Source: AC-32 sp035624425 (lineage in GTDB: Bacteria > Actinomycetota > Thermoleophilia > Gaiellales > Gaiellaceae). From it: DNA of 64,000 nucleotides. Made by a program: the position numbers and the translations under genes. The stretch spans positions 1 to 64,000 of the forward strand of contig DASPRN010000036.1 in NCBI GenBank assembly GCA_035624425.1, given 5' to 3'. Of this stretch, positions 1-8,292 are shown in pieces; within the stretch, counting starts at the first letter, position 1, and every line of letters starts with the position of its first letter. The notes under the pieces are model-generated. The model ran no database searches. It was not told the DNA's origin and worked only from the letters and a program-made list of their open reading frames with translations.

Positions 1-623
1 TCGATCAGGTCGAGCTCGACCGGCGCGCCGCGGGCGCGCAGGGACTCGACGGCGGAGAGCACGTCCTCGGTCCCCTTGACCGCCCGCTTGCTCGGCGCGT
101 GCGCGATTCGCAGCACCGGTCCGGGCTCGACCGGCGACGGCTGCCAGTCGCCGAGCACGATCGCCGGGTGGACGACGTCGTACTCAGGCCACGGCCCGCG
201 CGGAGCGAGCCTCCGCGTGAGGTAGCTGCCCACGATCACGGCATCGGCGCGGCGCAGGTAGCGCACCTCCGAGGCGTGGCGACTGCGCAGGTCGGAGCCC
301 CACGACTGGAAGACGATCCCCTTGCGCAAGGCCCTCAGCGCCGGGAGGTTCAGCGCCTTCGGCAGCAGCGTCAAGCCCGCGTGGAAGTGGAAGACGTCGA
401 ACCGCCGCGCGGCCCACGCGAAGGCCTGGAGCTGCTTGGGCAGGTTCAGCGGCAGGTTCGAGAGCCGGCTCGTGTCGCGGAGCTGGAGGTTGATGTCGAA
501 GCCGCGCTCGAACGGCCGCTCGTTGAAGACGAGCAGCGTGCTCTCGACGCCGAGCTCCCGCAGGCCCTGCGAGATCGCGCCCGGCCCGCCGGCGATGTTG
601 AGCGGCGAGTGGAGGACTCTCAC
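1..623 (-). CDS. GT4-type glycosyltransferase, C-terminal part cut off by window edge
   Basis: The first 207 residues are visible. They begin VRVLHSPLNIAGGPG, a typical N-terminal Rossmann half of a GT4 (GT-B fold) glycosyltransferase with a glycine-rich loop. FHFHAGLTLLPK, FQSWGSDLR and RRADAVIVGS follow the usual course of the acceptor-binding domain. The donor-binding C-terminal half lies beyond base 1. The GTG start at 623 overlaps the TGA of the upstream ATP-grasp gene as GTGA, so translation is probably coupled. It likely adds a sugar in the cytoplasm to a lipid-linked glycan; donor and acceptor cannot be told. Confidence 0.8.
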   Translation of the reverse strand, partial: MRVLHSPLNIAGGPGAISQGLRELGVESTLLVFNERPFERGFDINLQLRDTSRLSNLPLNLPKQLQAFAWAARRFDVFHFHAGLTLLPKALNLPALRALRKGIVFQSWGSDLRSRHASEVRYLRRADAVIVGSYLTRRLAPRGPWPEYDVVHPAIVLGDWQPSPVEPGPVLRIAHAPSKRAVKGTEDVLSAVESLRARGAPVELDLI

Positions 624-1828
624 GCGATGGCGTGTTCGACGACGATCTCGACGTCGAGCGCGTGCAGCGCGGAGTCGGTCAGCTCGTCGAGCCCCGTCTC
701 GTCCGGCGCGGTGAGGAGCAGGTACCCGAGCCGCTCGGCGCCGGAGGTCATCGGCGGCAGCAGCATGCCCTCGCGCCAGTAGAAGCCGGCCTCGTGCACG
801 CCGTCGAGCGCGAGGGCCGGCGAGGCGTCGAGGTGCACGATCCGCCCGGGCGGCGCGACGACGAAGCGCACCTGGCCGACGGGCGCGAGCGGCTCGCCGG
901 GCTCGAGGTCGCCCGGGGTCAGACCCCCGAGCGCGCGCAGGGCCTCGGCGCGGATCGCGTCGAAGCCGGTCACGAGCTTGGCGAGCTCCGCGTCCTTGCC
1001 GCCGCCGAGGCGCGCGCCTACCTCGATCACGAACGCGCCGGCCGGCTCGACGCGCACCTGCACGTACGAGGGCCCGGTCTCGAGCCCGACCGCGCTGCTC
1101 GCGCGGTGCGCCAGCTCGAACAGCCCGCGCTCCTCCTCCGCCGTGAGGCCAGATGGGTAGCGGTGCGCGATGCAGACCCCGAGCGGCGGCGGCGGGTGCA
1201 GCCGGCGCTTGGTGACGCTCATCGGGAAGTACTCGCCGTCGAGCAGGAACCCGTTGACCGTCAGCTCGTCGCCGTCGAGATAGCGCTCGAGGACGACCGC
1301 GCCCGCGCGCGAGGCTGCCAGCGCGCGCTCGAACGCGGCCGGCAGCTCGTCCGGCGCGTGCACCTCGGTGACGCCGCGCTGCGCCGAGCCGTCCGCCGGC
1401 TTGACGACGACCGCCCCGCCGAGCTCGTCGAAGGCGGCGTGCGCGTCGTCCGGGCCGGTGATCTCGCGGCCGCCCGCCAGCGGCACGCCGGCTGCCTCGA
1501 AGGCGGCCCGCATCCGGCGCTTGTCGGCCACGATCTCCGCGGTCGCCACCGGAAGGCCGGGCAGGCCAAGCCGCTCGGCCAGCCGCGCCGTCGGAAGGAC
1601 CGCCTGGTCGGAGCCCATTGTCGCGACCGCCTCCGCCTCGACACCGTGCAGGGCGGTGAGGACGCCCTCGACGTCGCTGAAGTCGTGCACGATCGGAAGG
1701 TCTGCTTCGGCCAGCAACGGCGCGGTCTCGGCGCCGTCCACCACGCAGACCTCGTGCCCGAGGGCGCGCGCCTGCTCGAGCAGGCCGAGCTGCGAGCGCG
1801 AGCCGCCGACCAGGACGAACGCCTTCAC
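620..1828 (-). CDS. ATP-grasp carboxylate-amine/thiol ligase family protein
   Basis: 402 residues from GTG 1828, which overlaps the TGA of the upstream epimerase gene as GTGA. The order fits the ATP-grasp fold: a pre-ATP-grasp Rossmann segment (VLVGGSRSQLGLL, about 5-17), a nucleotide-binding lysine strand (VVVKPADGSA, about 140-149), a hinge/acidic strand (ERYLDGDELTVNGF, about 182-195) and the metal-binding loop EVGARLGGG (about 268-276). Such enzymes join a carboxylate to an amine, or to another nucleophile, through an acyl-phosphate. It lies between an epimerase and a glycosyltransferase, so the substrate is probably an amino acid or a sugar precursor. The substrate is not recognisable from sequence. 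Confidence 0.85.
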   Translation of the reverse strand: MKAFVLVGGSRSQLGLLEQARALGHEVCVVDGAETAPLLAEADLPIVHDFSDVEGVLTALHGVEAEAVATMGSDQAVLPTARLAERLGLPGLPVATAEIVADKRRMRAAFEAAGVPLAGGREITGPDDAHAAFDELGGAVVVKPADGSAQRGVTEVHAPDELPAAFERALAASRAGAVVLERYLDGDELTVNGFLLDGEYFPMSVTKRRLHPPPPLGVCIAHRYPSGLTAEEERGLFELAHRASSAVGLETGPSYVQVRVEPAGAFVIEVGARLGGGKDAELAKLVTGFDAIRAEALRALGGLTPGDLEPGEPLAPVGQVRFVVAPPGRIVHLDASPALALDGVHEAGFYWREGMLLPPMTSGAERLGYLLLTAPDETGLDELTDSALHALDVEIVVEHAIA

Positions 1829-2676
1829 GCGGCGCGCCGGGACGACTCGAGGAGCAGCCGCATCCCTTCCTCGAGCCCGACCTCGGGCCGCCAGCCGAGC
1901 GCCCGCAGCCGGTCGACCGCGATGCGCGGGGTGACCCGGCCGGGTGGCGGCTCGACCTCGTCGACGAGGTCCGCCGAGGCCCCGGCCACCTCGCAGGCCA
2001 TCCTCGCCACGTCGGTCAGCGCGACCGGGTCGGCGTCGGAGCCGACGTTGAAGACGCCGTCCTCGCCCGACTCGACGACGAGGCGGATTGCCCGCGCCAC
2101 GTCGCCGATCCAGCACCACGAGCGCACCTCCCCGCGGAAGGCCGGGATCCGCTCGCCCCGCTCGGCCTGCTGAAGCATCGTCGGCAGCGCGCCCTTGCCT
2201 GCGCCGGTTTCGACACCCGGGCCGTAGGGGTTCGCGATCCGCAGGACGAGCAGACGCGCCGGCGCGTACAGGCGGGCGGTCTGCTCGCCCCACCACTTGG
2301 TGAACGCGTAGAGGCTCGCCGGCGCGGGCGGCGTCTCCTCCTCGGCGGCGTCGACGTCGCCGTAGACGTCCGCGGTCGAGACGTAGGCGAGGCGCGCGCC
2401 GTGAGCGGCGCAGGCGCGGGCGACGAGCGTCGTGGCGAGCACGTTCGAGCGCAGCGCTGCCTCGGGGTCCTCTTCGCAGCGCACGACGCCGATCCGGGCT
2501 GCGGCGTGCACGACCAGGTCCGCTCCGGCGACAGCGGATTCGGCCATGCCCGGCTCGGCAAGGTCGCCGTCGCTCCGCTCGAGCGGATGGACCTCGTACG
2601 ATCGCTCCCCGTGACGCAGCTCCTCCACGAGCGCGCGCCCGACGAAGCCGGAGGCTCCCGTGACCAGGACGCTCAT
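1825..2676 (-). CDS. NAD-dependent epimerase/dehydratase (extended SDR)
   Basis: 283 residues from ATG 2676. The NAD-binding motif TGASGFVG is at 6-13 and the catalytic Y-x3-K pair at Y123/K127 (YAFTK), with YVSTADVYG before it and NPYGPG after it, as in extended short-chain dehydrogenases acting on nucleotide sugars. It is first in a three-gene minus-strand set (epimerase, ATP-grasp, GT4) linked by GTGA overlaps, so it probably makes a sugar donor for that set. The exact sugar cannot be assigned. Its 5' end overlaps the proposed start of the divergent lipoprotein gene. Confidence 0.88.
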   Translation of the reverse strand: MSVLVTGASGFVGRALVEELRHGERSYEVHPLERSDGDLAEPGMAESAVAGADLVVHAAARIGVVRCEEDPEAALRSNVLATTLVARACAAHGARLAYVSTADVYGDVDAAEEETPPAPASLYAFTKWWGEQTARLYAPARLLVLRIANPYGPGVETGAGKGALPTMLQQAERGERIPAFRGEVRSWCWIGDVARAIRLVVESGEDGVFNVGSDADPVALTDVARMACEVAGASADLVDEVEPPPGRVTPRIAVDRLRALGWRPEVGLEEGMRLLLESSRRAA

Positions 2677-3171
2677 CGCGGGCGAGTCTACTGGCGCGCC
2701 TGCGCCCTCCTGGCCACGCTCGCGCTGGCCGGCTGCCACGGCTCGAAGCAGCAGCCCGGCCCGCCGCCGCCGCCGCCCGCGCCGAAGCTCACCTTCCGCC
2801 AGCTCGACGCGCAGCAGCAGCGGCTCGTGGCCGACTACGAGCCCGTCAGCCGCGCGCTCACCGGCTACGAGCTTGCCTACCGCGACCGGAAGGGTCTTGC
2901 CGCCGAGACGAGCGGCTTGCGGAGCGCTGTGGCGGTCGCCCTGGGCCGCCTTCGCCGTGACCGCGCTACGGGCGGGACCGAGCGAGCCAGGCTGCTGCTC
3001 GTCGCCGGGCTCGCGGCTCGAGTCCGCGCCCTCGGCGAGCCGCCCGGAAGCGCAACCTACCTCCGCGCATGGAACCGGTCGGTAGTCGACGCCCGCCGCG
3101 CGCTGACCCTGCTCCAGGACATCCGCGACCGCGCCCGTCTGATCCCGCTGCCGGAGGACTCGATCAGCTAG
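2611..3171 (+). CDS. Small predicted lipoprotein of unknown function
   Basis: A hydrophobic stretch (ALLATLALAG) ends in a cysteine and forms a good lipobox (LAG-C). A proline run and a roughly 130-residue, Arg/Leu-rich helical domain follow. I do not recognise the family. The start is uncertain: no ATG, GTG or TTG lies close to the hydrophobic core. The nearest in-frame starts are GTG 2611 (used here) and ATG 2587; both overlap the divergent epimerase gene by over 60 bases and give an unusually long n-region. It would be exported and lipid-anchored to the outer face of the membrane. It ends at the inverted repeat shared with the convergent gene. Confidence 0.6.
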   Translation: MTQLLHERAPDEAGGSRDQDAHRGRVYWRACALLATLALAGCHGSKQQPGPPPPPPAPKLTFRQLDAQQQRLVADYEPVSRALTGYELAYRDRKGLAAETSGLRSAVAVALGRLRRDRATGGTERARLLLVAGLAARVRALGEPPGSATYLRAWNRSVVDARRALTLLQDIRDRARLIPLPEDSIS

Positions 3172-3253
3172 GAGGGTTGGCGGAACCCTGCTCGTCGTCG
3201 GGGCGGACAGCGCGGCCCGGCGGCACAGACCGGGTTTCGTCAAGCCCTCCTAG
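3168..3253. terminator. Convergent inverted repeat, possible bidirectional terminator
   Basis: CTAGGAGGG (3168-3176) and CCCTCCTAG (3245-3253) are exact inverted copies, and each contains the TAG stop of one of the two convergent genes. A smaller hairpin, AGGGTT-GGCGG-AACCCT, lies at 3173-3189. No T-run follows, so intrinsic termination is only possible. Confidence 0.4.
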
Positions 3254-4104
3254 CGGTTGAGGAGGGCGTAGCCGTCGCGCAGAAACGGCGTGCGGTCGAT
3301 CAGGGCGCCGATCTCGTCGGCCTGGTGGCAGCCCTCCTCGGTGGCGATGCAGTCGAGGAGCTCCCACGGGGTGAGGTCGAGGCCGTTGGGGGCGGGGGCG
3401 TCCAGCGGCGCGAGCTTCATTACCTCGCAGGCGACGATCGTCGGCACGCCCACCACCGCGGCAGCCTCCGCCAGGACGCGCGTCCCCGGCTTGTTGGAGA
3501 GCGTGCCGTCGTGGAAGACCGTGTCGGCGCCGACGAGGAAGAGCGAGGCCCATTCGAGCTTGCCCGCGGCCTCGCCGTCGGCGACGAGCTCGACCTCGAG
3601 ACCCGCCTCGCGCAGCTCCTGCGCGAACGGGCGGCCCTCCTCCTGCGGCGCCGAGACCGTGCAGATCACGTGCTCGGGCGGCGTGTAGAGCAGCGCCTCG
3701 CGCACCGTGGCGGAAGCCGAGTGCGTGAGCACGACGGCGTTCGCCAGGCGCTCCTTGAGGTGGACGGCGATCGAGGCTCCGGCACGGCGGCGCCCGTCGA
3801 GCAGTGACTCCGCCTCCGCGCCGACGAGCTTCCGGAGCTGGTCGACCGGGAGGTGGCGCTCCCGCTGGGCCGCGGCGAGCACCCGCCCGACCGCGCCGGC
3901 GACGGCGCCGACGCCCGGCCGGCTCGCAGCCAGCTCGCGGCCCGCGCTCAGCAGCCGCTCGACCAGCGCCTCGCCGCTCGCGGCCGGCTGATCGGCCTCC
4001 TCCACGAGCGCCTCGACCGCGCGGCGCGCCATCCAGCTGCCGCCGTGCGTGCGGTCCCGGCGCAGCTCGTCGACCCGCTCTCCGAGGATCGTGGCCACAG
4101 TCAC
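3250..4104 (-). CDS. eIF-2B alpha/MtnA/R15P-isomerase-like protein
   Basis: 284 residues from GTG 4104 (GTG 4098 is also possible). The C-terminal half carries the family hallmark VGADTVFHDG at 191-200 followed by TLSNKPGT at 201-208. This is the phosphosugar-binding aspartate and NKxGT loop of translation-factor eIF-2B-like proteins, methylthioribose-1-phosphate isomerase and ribose-1,5-bisphosphate isomerase. At 284 residues it is shorter than MtnA and close to archaeal eIF-2B-like/R15P isomerases. A soluble sugar-phosphate isomerase or regulator is likely; the substrate is not resolved. It diverges from the ATP-grasp gene at 4158 across a 53-base gap. Confidence 0.75.
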   Translation of the reverse strand: MTVATILGERVDELRRDRTHGGSWMARRAVEALVEEADQPAASGEALVERLLSAGRELAASRPGVGAVAGAVGRVLAAAQRERHLPVDQLRKLVGAEAESLLDGRRRAGASIAVHLKERLANAVVLTHSASATVREALLYTPPEHVICTVSAPQEEGRPFAQELREAGLEVELVADGEAAGKLEWASLFLVGADTVFHDGTLSNKPGTRVLAEAAAVVGVPTIVACEVMKLAPLDAPAPNGLDLTPWELLDCIATEEGCHQADEIGALIDRTPFLRDGYALLNR

Positions 4105-4157
4105 ATTCTCGCAGGTCCCTGCAAGGTCCGTCCGGCCCCGGACCCGACAATGGGGCC

Positions 4158-5267
4158 TTGGAGCGACTCCTCGTCCTCGGGGCCGGGACCGGACAGCTCG
4201 GCCTGCTCGCGGCTGCAGAGGCCCGCGGGCTGTTCGTGATCGCGGTCGACCGCGACCCGGCGGCGCCCGGATTCCGCCACGCCGACCGGCGGGCGATCGT
4301 CTCGCTCGAGGACGAGCCGGCTCTCGAACGCCTGGCGGAGGCGGCCCGGATCGACGCCGTGATCGCTCCCGGGGCGGACTGGCCGGTCGGCCCCGCGGCC
4401 CGGATCGCCGCCCGCCTGGGCCTCGCGCACCCGATCTCGCCGGAGACGGCCGTGCTCTCGACGTCCAAGCTCCGCCAGCGGGAGCGCCTGGCCGAGGCCG
4501 GGATTCCGCAGCCGCGCTGGCAGGTGGTCTCGAAGCCCGACCAGGTGGTCGGCGTCCCGTGCGTCGTGCGCCCGCCCGACCGGCAAGGCCGGCGCACCCG
4601 CGCGCTCGTGCGCTCGTCGCGTGAGCTGCGCGGAGCGATCGCCGCCGCCCTGCGCTCCTCGCGGATCGGCCTCGCTCTCGTCGAGGAGCTGGTCGAGGAG
4701 CCGGTCGTGACCGTGAGCGCGTTCTCCCGCGGCGGCGCCTTCCACCCGCTGGCCGTGACCGACCGCGCTCCGCTCGCCCACGTCTGGGAGAGCCCGTACG
4801 CGCAGCAGGCAGCGTTGACCGCCGCGCGTGCGGCGAGGGCGCTCGGGATCCGCGACGGACCGACGGTGACGCAACTGCTCGTCGGCGCGGGCGGGCCGAG
4901 GGTGCTCGAGCTCTCTGCGCGGATCGGCGGCGGCCACGAGCCGGACCTCTGCCGAGCGGCGGTCGGCGTCGACCTGCATGCGCTCGCCCTTTCCGCGGCG
5001 CTCGGCGAGCCCGTCTCTGCGAGGCGGCTACGGACGAAGCGCCGCGCCGGCGGAGCCTGCGTCCGCTTCCTCGACGGCGCCGGCCCGGCCGACGGCCTGG
5101 CCGAGGCCGAGACGCTCCCGGGCGTCGAGTGGGTGCGCGTCCACGGCGACACCGACCGGGCCGGCGCGGTGCTCGCGACCGGCGGCAGCCCCGCCGAGGC
5201 TCTCGAGCGGGCGACGCTGGCGGCCGAGTGCATACGCTTCCGGCCGCCCCATGCCCACGCTGTCTAA
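4158..5267 (+). CDS. ATP-grasp ligase family protein
   Basis: 369 residues from a TTG start, chosen because it puts the glycine-rich VLGAGTGQLGLL segment at residues 6-17, as in other pre-ATP-grasp domains. Later motifs are a basic nucleotide-binding strand (CVVRPPDRQG), LVEELVEEPVVTV and the metal-binding loop LELSARIGGGHEPDL. Like the gene at 620-1828 it has an xARxGGG loop, so the two may be related. It overlaps the next gene (flippase-like) by 17 bases. It probably activates a carboxylate for ligation to an amine on a cell-surface precursor; the substrate is unknown. Confidence 0.82.
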   Translation: MERLLVLGAGTGQLGLLAAAEARGLFVIAVDRDPAAPGFRHADRRAIVSLEDEPALERLAEAARIDAVIAPGADWPVGPAARIAARLGLAHPISPETAVLSTSKLRQRERLAEAGIPQPRWQVVSKPDQVVGVPCVVRPPDRQGRRTRALVRSSRELRGAIAAALRSSRIGLALVEELVEEPVVTVSAFSRGGAFHPLAVTDRAPLAHVWESPYAQQAALTAARAARALGIRDGPTVTQLLVGAGGPRVLELSARIGGGHEPDLCRAAVGVDLHALALSAALGEPVSARRLRTKRRAGGACVRFLDGAGPADGLAEAETLPGVEWVRVHGDTDRAGAVLATGGSPAEALERATLAAECIRFRPPHAHAV

Positions 5268-6249
5268 CCGCCAGAAGAGGCTTCTTCGGCTCTGCGGGAC
5301 CCTGGTCATCACGGGTGGCTGTACCGCGTACATCGTCTGGAAGATCAACATCGTTCAGACGGCTCACATCCTCACGCACGCGAACGTGTGGTACTTCCTC
5401 GGGGCGGTCGCGATCATGCTCGGCTCGGTCTGGCCGATGGCCTGGCGCTGGCAGCAGCTCCTGGACGTGCGGAACATCCGGGACAAGCTCTCCTGGCTCA
5501 CGCGGGCCTACTTCGTCGCCTACACCGCGGGGCAGATCCTGCCGACTGCGGTCGGGGGAGACGCGGTCCGGATCTACGAGACGTCCAGGCGGCATCCCGG
5601 TCACGGCGGCACGGTCGCCGGCTCGGTGCTGCTGGAGCGCGCGCTCGGCGGCGCGGCCACGCTGGTGCTCGCGGCGGTCGGCTTCGCGCTGGCGATCGGC
5701 CACTACCCCGTCGGCGTCTACCTGTGGGTCGAGGGCGTGTTCGTCGTCTTGACGATCGTGCTGGCGGTCGCGCTCTTCGCCCGCCGCGCCCGGCCGCTGC
5801 TGGCGCTCTCGGTTCCGCTGCTGCGCCGGATCTGGCTCGAGAAGCCGCTGCGGGCCGCCTACGAGGGGATCCACGGCTACCGCGACCACGGGGGCCTGCT
5901 GTTCGGCGTCTTCTCGCTGACCCTGGCCGTGCAGTCGGTGCGCGTGCTGGCGATCTGGCTCTCGGGCAAGGCGGTCGGGGTCGAGCTCTCACCACGGCCG
6001 TACTACGTGATGGGCCCGCTCCTCTTCCTGGTGCTGCTCGTCCCGTTCACGATCAACGGGATCGCCGTGCGTGAGTCGTTCTTCGTCAGCTTCCTCGGCG
6101 GGCTGGGTGTGCCCGCGAACGAGGCCTTCGCGACCGGCTTCCTCTTCTTCGCCGTCACGCTCTGCCTGTCGCTGCCGGGGGCGGTGCTGCTCGGCTGGCA
6201 GAGTCTCCGCGGGTTTGTTCGTGCCCACCCGCAGCACGACGGTGGCTGA
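5251..6249 (+). CDS. Lysylphosphatidylglycerol synthase TM region/flippase-like membrane protein
   Basis: 332 residues with about eight membrane segments. The pattern fits the UPF0104 (LPG synthase TM/AglD-type) family: WRWQQLLDVR after the second helix, QILPTAVGGDAVRIYE (the conserved Gly-Gly-Asp-x-x-Arg region), then FTINGIAVRESFF near the C terminus. Members move lipids or lipid-linked sugars across the cytoplasmic membrane or affect their synthesis. Between an ATP-grasp ligase and a GT2 enzyme, a role in handling a lipid-linked glycan is plausible. ATG 5251 lies inside the previous gene, with a 17-base overlap. Confidence 0.85.
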   Translation: MPTLSNRQKRLLRLCGTLVITGGCTAYIVWKINIVQTAHILTHANVWYFLGAVAIMLGSVWPMAWRWQQLLDVRNIRDKLSWLTRAYFVAYTAGQILPTAVGGDAVRIYETSRRHPGHGGTVAGSVLLERALGGAATLVLAAVGFALAIGHYPVGVYLWVEGVFVVLTIVLAVALFARRARPLLALSVPLLRRIWLEKPLRAAYEGIHGYRDHGGLLFGVFSLTLAVQSVRVLAIWLSGKAVGVELSPRPYYVMGPLLFLVLLVPFTINGIAVRESFFVSFLGGLGVPANEAFATGFLFFAVTLCLSLPGAVLLGWQSLRGFVRAHPQHDGG

Positions 6250-7150
6250 CTCCCGCGTCTCGGTCGTCGTCGTCACCTACAACGCGCTGCCGTGGATCGC
6301 GCGCTGCCTCGAGAGCGTGCGCGGGCACGAGACGATCGTCGTCGACCACGGCTCGACCGACGGGACGCTCGAGCTCGTCCGCGAGCGTTTCCCCGATGCG
6401 CGGCTGATTCAGCAGGAGAACAAGGGCCTCGGCGGCGGCTCGAACGCGGGGATGCGCGTCGCCTCGGGCGACTACTTCCTGCTCCTGAACTCGGACGCCT
6501 GGGCGCTCGGGGACGCGGTCGACCGCCTTGTGGCCTTCGCGGACGAGCATCCGCGCGCCGCGGTCGCCGGGCCGAAGCTGCTCAACCCCGACGGCTCGCT
6601 GCAGCGCTCGGTGCGCGGCTTCCCGACTCTCTGGCGGCTGGCGACCGAGTACTTCTTCCTGCGCAAGCTCGCGCCCCGGACGCGTGCGCTGAACGCGTTC
6701 TATGGCGCGCGGTTCAAGCACGACCGCGTGCGTGAGGCGGACTTCCTGATGGGCGCCTGCCTGCTCGTCCGCCGCGAGGCCGCCGATACCGTAGACCTCT
6801 TCGACGAGGACTTCTTCATGTTCAGCGAGGAGACGGACTGGTGCTATCGCTTCCGCCAGGCCGGGTGGAGCGTGCTGTTCACCCCGGACGCGGAGTTCAC
6901 ACACGTGGGCGGCGCGACGACCGCGCGCGACTGGGGGCCGATGTACCGCGAGCAGCTGCGCGGGCATCTGCGCTTCCTCGCGAAGCACCGCGGCCTGACC
7001 GAGGCCGAGCGCGCCCGCCGGCTGCTGCTCGTCGCGATGCTGCTGCGCTCGGTCGTCTTCACGGGCGACCGGCGCAAGACGTCGTTCGCCGCCGCCCGCT
7101 GGCTGTCCGGTTCCTCCGCCCGCGAGCTGCTGGAGCCGGGTCACGCGTGA
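6242..7150 (+). CDS. GT2 glycosyltransferase, rhamnosyltransferase-like
   Basis: 302 residues from GTG 6242, overlapping the previous stop by eight bases. GT2 (GT-A fold) motifs: VSVVVVTYNA at the N terminus, VDHGSTDGT (nucleotide-binding acidic pair), LLLNSDAW (metal-binding DxD-like site) and MFSEETDWCYR (the ED-Y catalytic-base region of rhamnosyltransferases). GGATTARDWG follows and the C terminus is Arg-rich. It probably transfers a deoxyhexose or similar sugar from a nucleotide donor on the cytoplasmic face. Its stop overlaps the next ATP-grasp gene as GTGA. Confidence 0.88.
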   Translation: MADSRVSVVVVTYNALPWIARCLESVRGHETIVVDHGSTDGTLELVRERFPDARLIQQENKGLGGGSNAGMRVASGDYFLLLNSDAWALGDAVDRLVAFADEHPRAAVAGPKLLNPDGSLQRSVRGFPTLWRLATEYFFLRKLAPRTRALNAFYGARFKHDRVREADFLMGACLLVRREAADTVDLFDEDFFMFSEETDWCYRFRQAGWSVLFTPDAEFTHVGGATTARDWGPMYREQLRGHLRFLAKHRGLTEAERARRLLLVAMLLRSVVFTGDRRKTSFAAARWLSGSSARELLEPGHA

Positions 7151-8292
7151 GCCCTCGACCTAGTAACACTGTGTTACTTGGAAGGGGGAACGGCCCTCGG
7201 AAGGTTCCTGCGGTGGTGGTGGACGTCGGCTGGGTGAACGGCCTGGCGGCGATTCGGTCGCTCGGGCGGGCCGGCGTGCCCGTGCTCGCGCTCGACCACC
7301 GCCCTTCGGCGCTCGGCTTCCGCTCGCGGTACGCGCGGCCGCGTGTCTGCCCCGACCCGCAGGACGAGGGCGCCTTCGTCGACTACCTCGCGGCGCTCGG
7401 CGAGGAGCTCGAGGCGCCGGCGCCGGTCTTCGCCACGCACGACGAGCCGCTGAACGCGATCGCGCGCGGAGCCGACCGCCTCGGCGGCCGCTTCCTCTTC
7501 CCGTTCCCGCCCTGGCCGGTGCTCTCGCGAATCCAGAGCAAGCGCGCCCAGTACGAGGCGGCCGAGGCGGCGGGGATCGCCGTCCCGCGGACGGTGGCGC
7601 CGGGCTCGGCGGCGGAGGCGCACGCGGCGGCGGACGAGCTCGGCTACCCGGTGCTGGTCAAGCCGTCCTCGACCGAGGGCTTCAAGCGCCGCTTCGGGCG
7701 GCAGAACTTCCGCTGCGAGACGGCCGACGACGTGGAGACGGCGTACTCCGACGCGGAGGAGTACGAGCCGCTCGTCCAGGAGGCGATCCCGGGCGGCGAC
7801 GGCACGCTCTTCACGCTCGGCAGCTACCTGGCCGCGGACGGGGAGCCGCTCGGAGTCTTCAGCGGGCGCAAGCTGCGCCAGACGCCGCCGGGCGCCGGCA
7901 CCTGCCGCGTCGGCGAGGCGGTCTGGGACGACGAGGTGGTCGAGCAGGGCCTGCGGCTGCTGAAGGCGCTCGGGCACACCGGTCTCTCGCAGGTCGAGTT
8001 CAAGCGGGACCCGCGCGACGGCGTGCTCAAGCTGATGGAGGTCAACCCGCGTCTCTGGCAGTGGCACGGGCTGTCGGCCGCCTGTGGGGTGGACGTGACG
8101 CGCATCGCCTACGACGACCTCGTCGGCGAGCGGCCGGCGCCTGCGTCCATGAACGGCAGGCGCAGGCGCTGGGCGATCACGCTCCTCGCCGGGGAGCGGC
8201 CCGCGCCGCAGCGGCCCCCGTACGTGGACGCCGTCTTCGCCCGCGACGACCTCAAACCGGCCCTCGTCCAGCTGAGGCGCCTGCTGCGATGA
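7147..8292 (+). CDS. ATP-grasp carboxylate-amine ligase (COG3919-like)
   Basis: 381 residues from GTG 7147. The N terminus (VVVDVGWVNGLAAIRSLG) and next segment (GVPVLALDHRPSALGF) match the layout of predicted ATP-grasp carboligases related to D-aspartate ligases. Later come VLVKPSSTEGFKRRFG (ATP-binding lysine), LVQEAIPGGDGTLFTLG and KLMEVNPRLWQWHG (metal-binding Glu/Asn). It resembles the gene at 14597-15736 over its whole length, so the two are probable paralogues. It sits in a chain of four-base overlaps with glycosyltransferase and membrane genes, which implicates it in modifying a surface glycan or its lipid carrier. The substrate is unknown. Confidence 0.85.
   Translation: MSPRPSNTVLLGRGNGPRKVPAVVVDVGWVNGLAAIRSLGRAGVPVLALDHRPSALGFRSRYARPRVCPDPQDEGAFVDYLAALGEELEAPAPVFATHDEPLNAIARGADRLGGRFLFPFPPWPVLSRIQSKRAQYEAAEAAGIAVPRTVAPGSAAEAHAAADELGYPVLVKPSSTEGFKRRFGRQNFRCETADDVETAYSDAEEYEPLVQEAIPGGDGTLFTLGSYLAADGEPLGVFSGRKLRQTPPGAGTCRVGEAVWDDEVVEQGLRLLKALGHTGLSQVEFKRDPRDGVLKLMEVNPRLWQWHGLSAACGVDVTRIAYDDLVGERPAPASMNGRRRRWAITLLAGERPAPQRPPYVDAVFARDDLKPALVQLRRLLR

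Noticed and set aside
3205..3245. GAAACCCGGTC (minus strand) resembling GAAACGACCGGTC of the three-hairpin element
   Set aside because: Needs a two-base gap, has no matching hairpins 1 and 2, and lies within the convergent inverted repeat.
3250..5889. Long minus-strand open frame of 879 codons upstream of the eIF-2B-like gene
   Set aside because: Beyond base 4104 its translation is an Arg/Pro/Ala/Gly-rich shadow of the plus-strand ATP-grasp and flippase genes, without motifs.
8061..8288. Upstream extension of the 681-residue membrane protein
   Set aside because: The extra residues are an alternative frame of the ATP-grasp gene; ATG 8289 in an ATGA overlap is the natural start.
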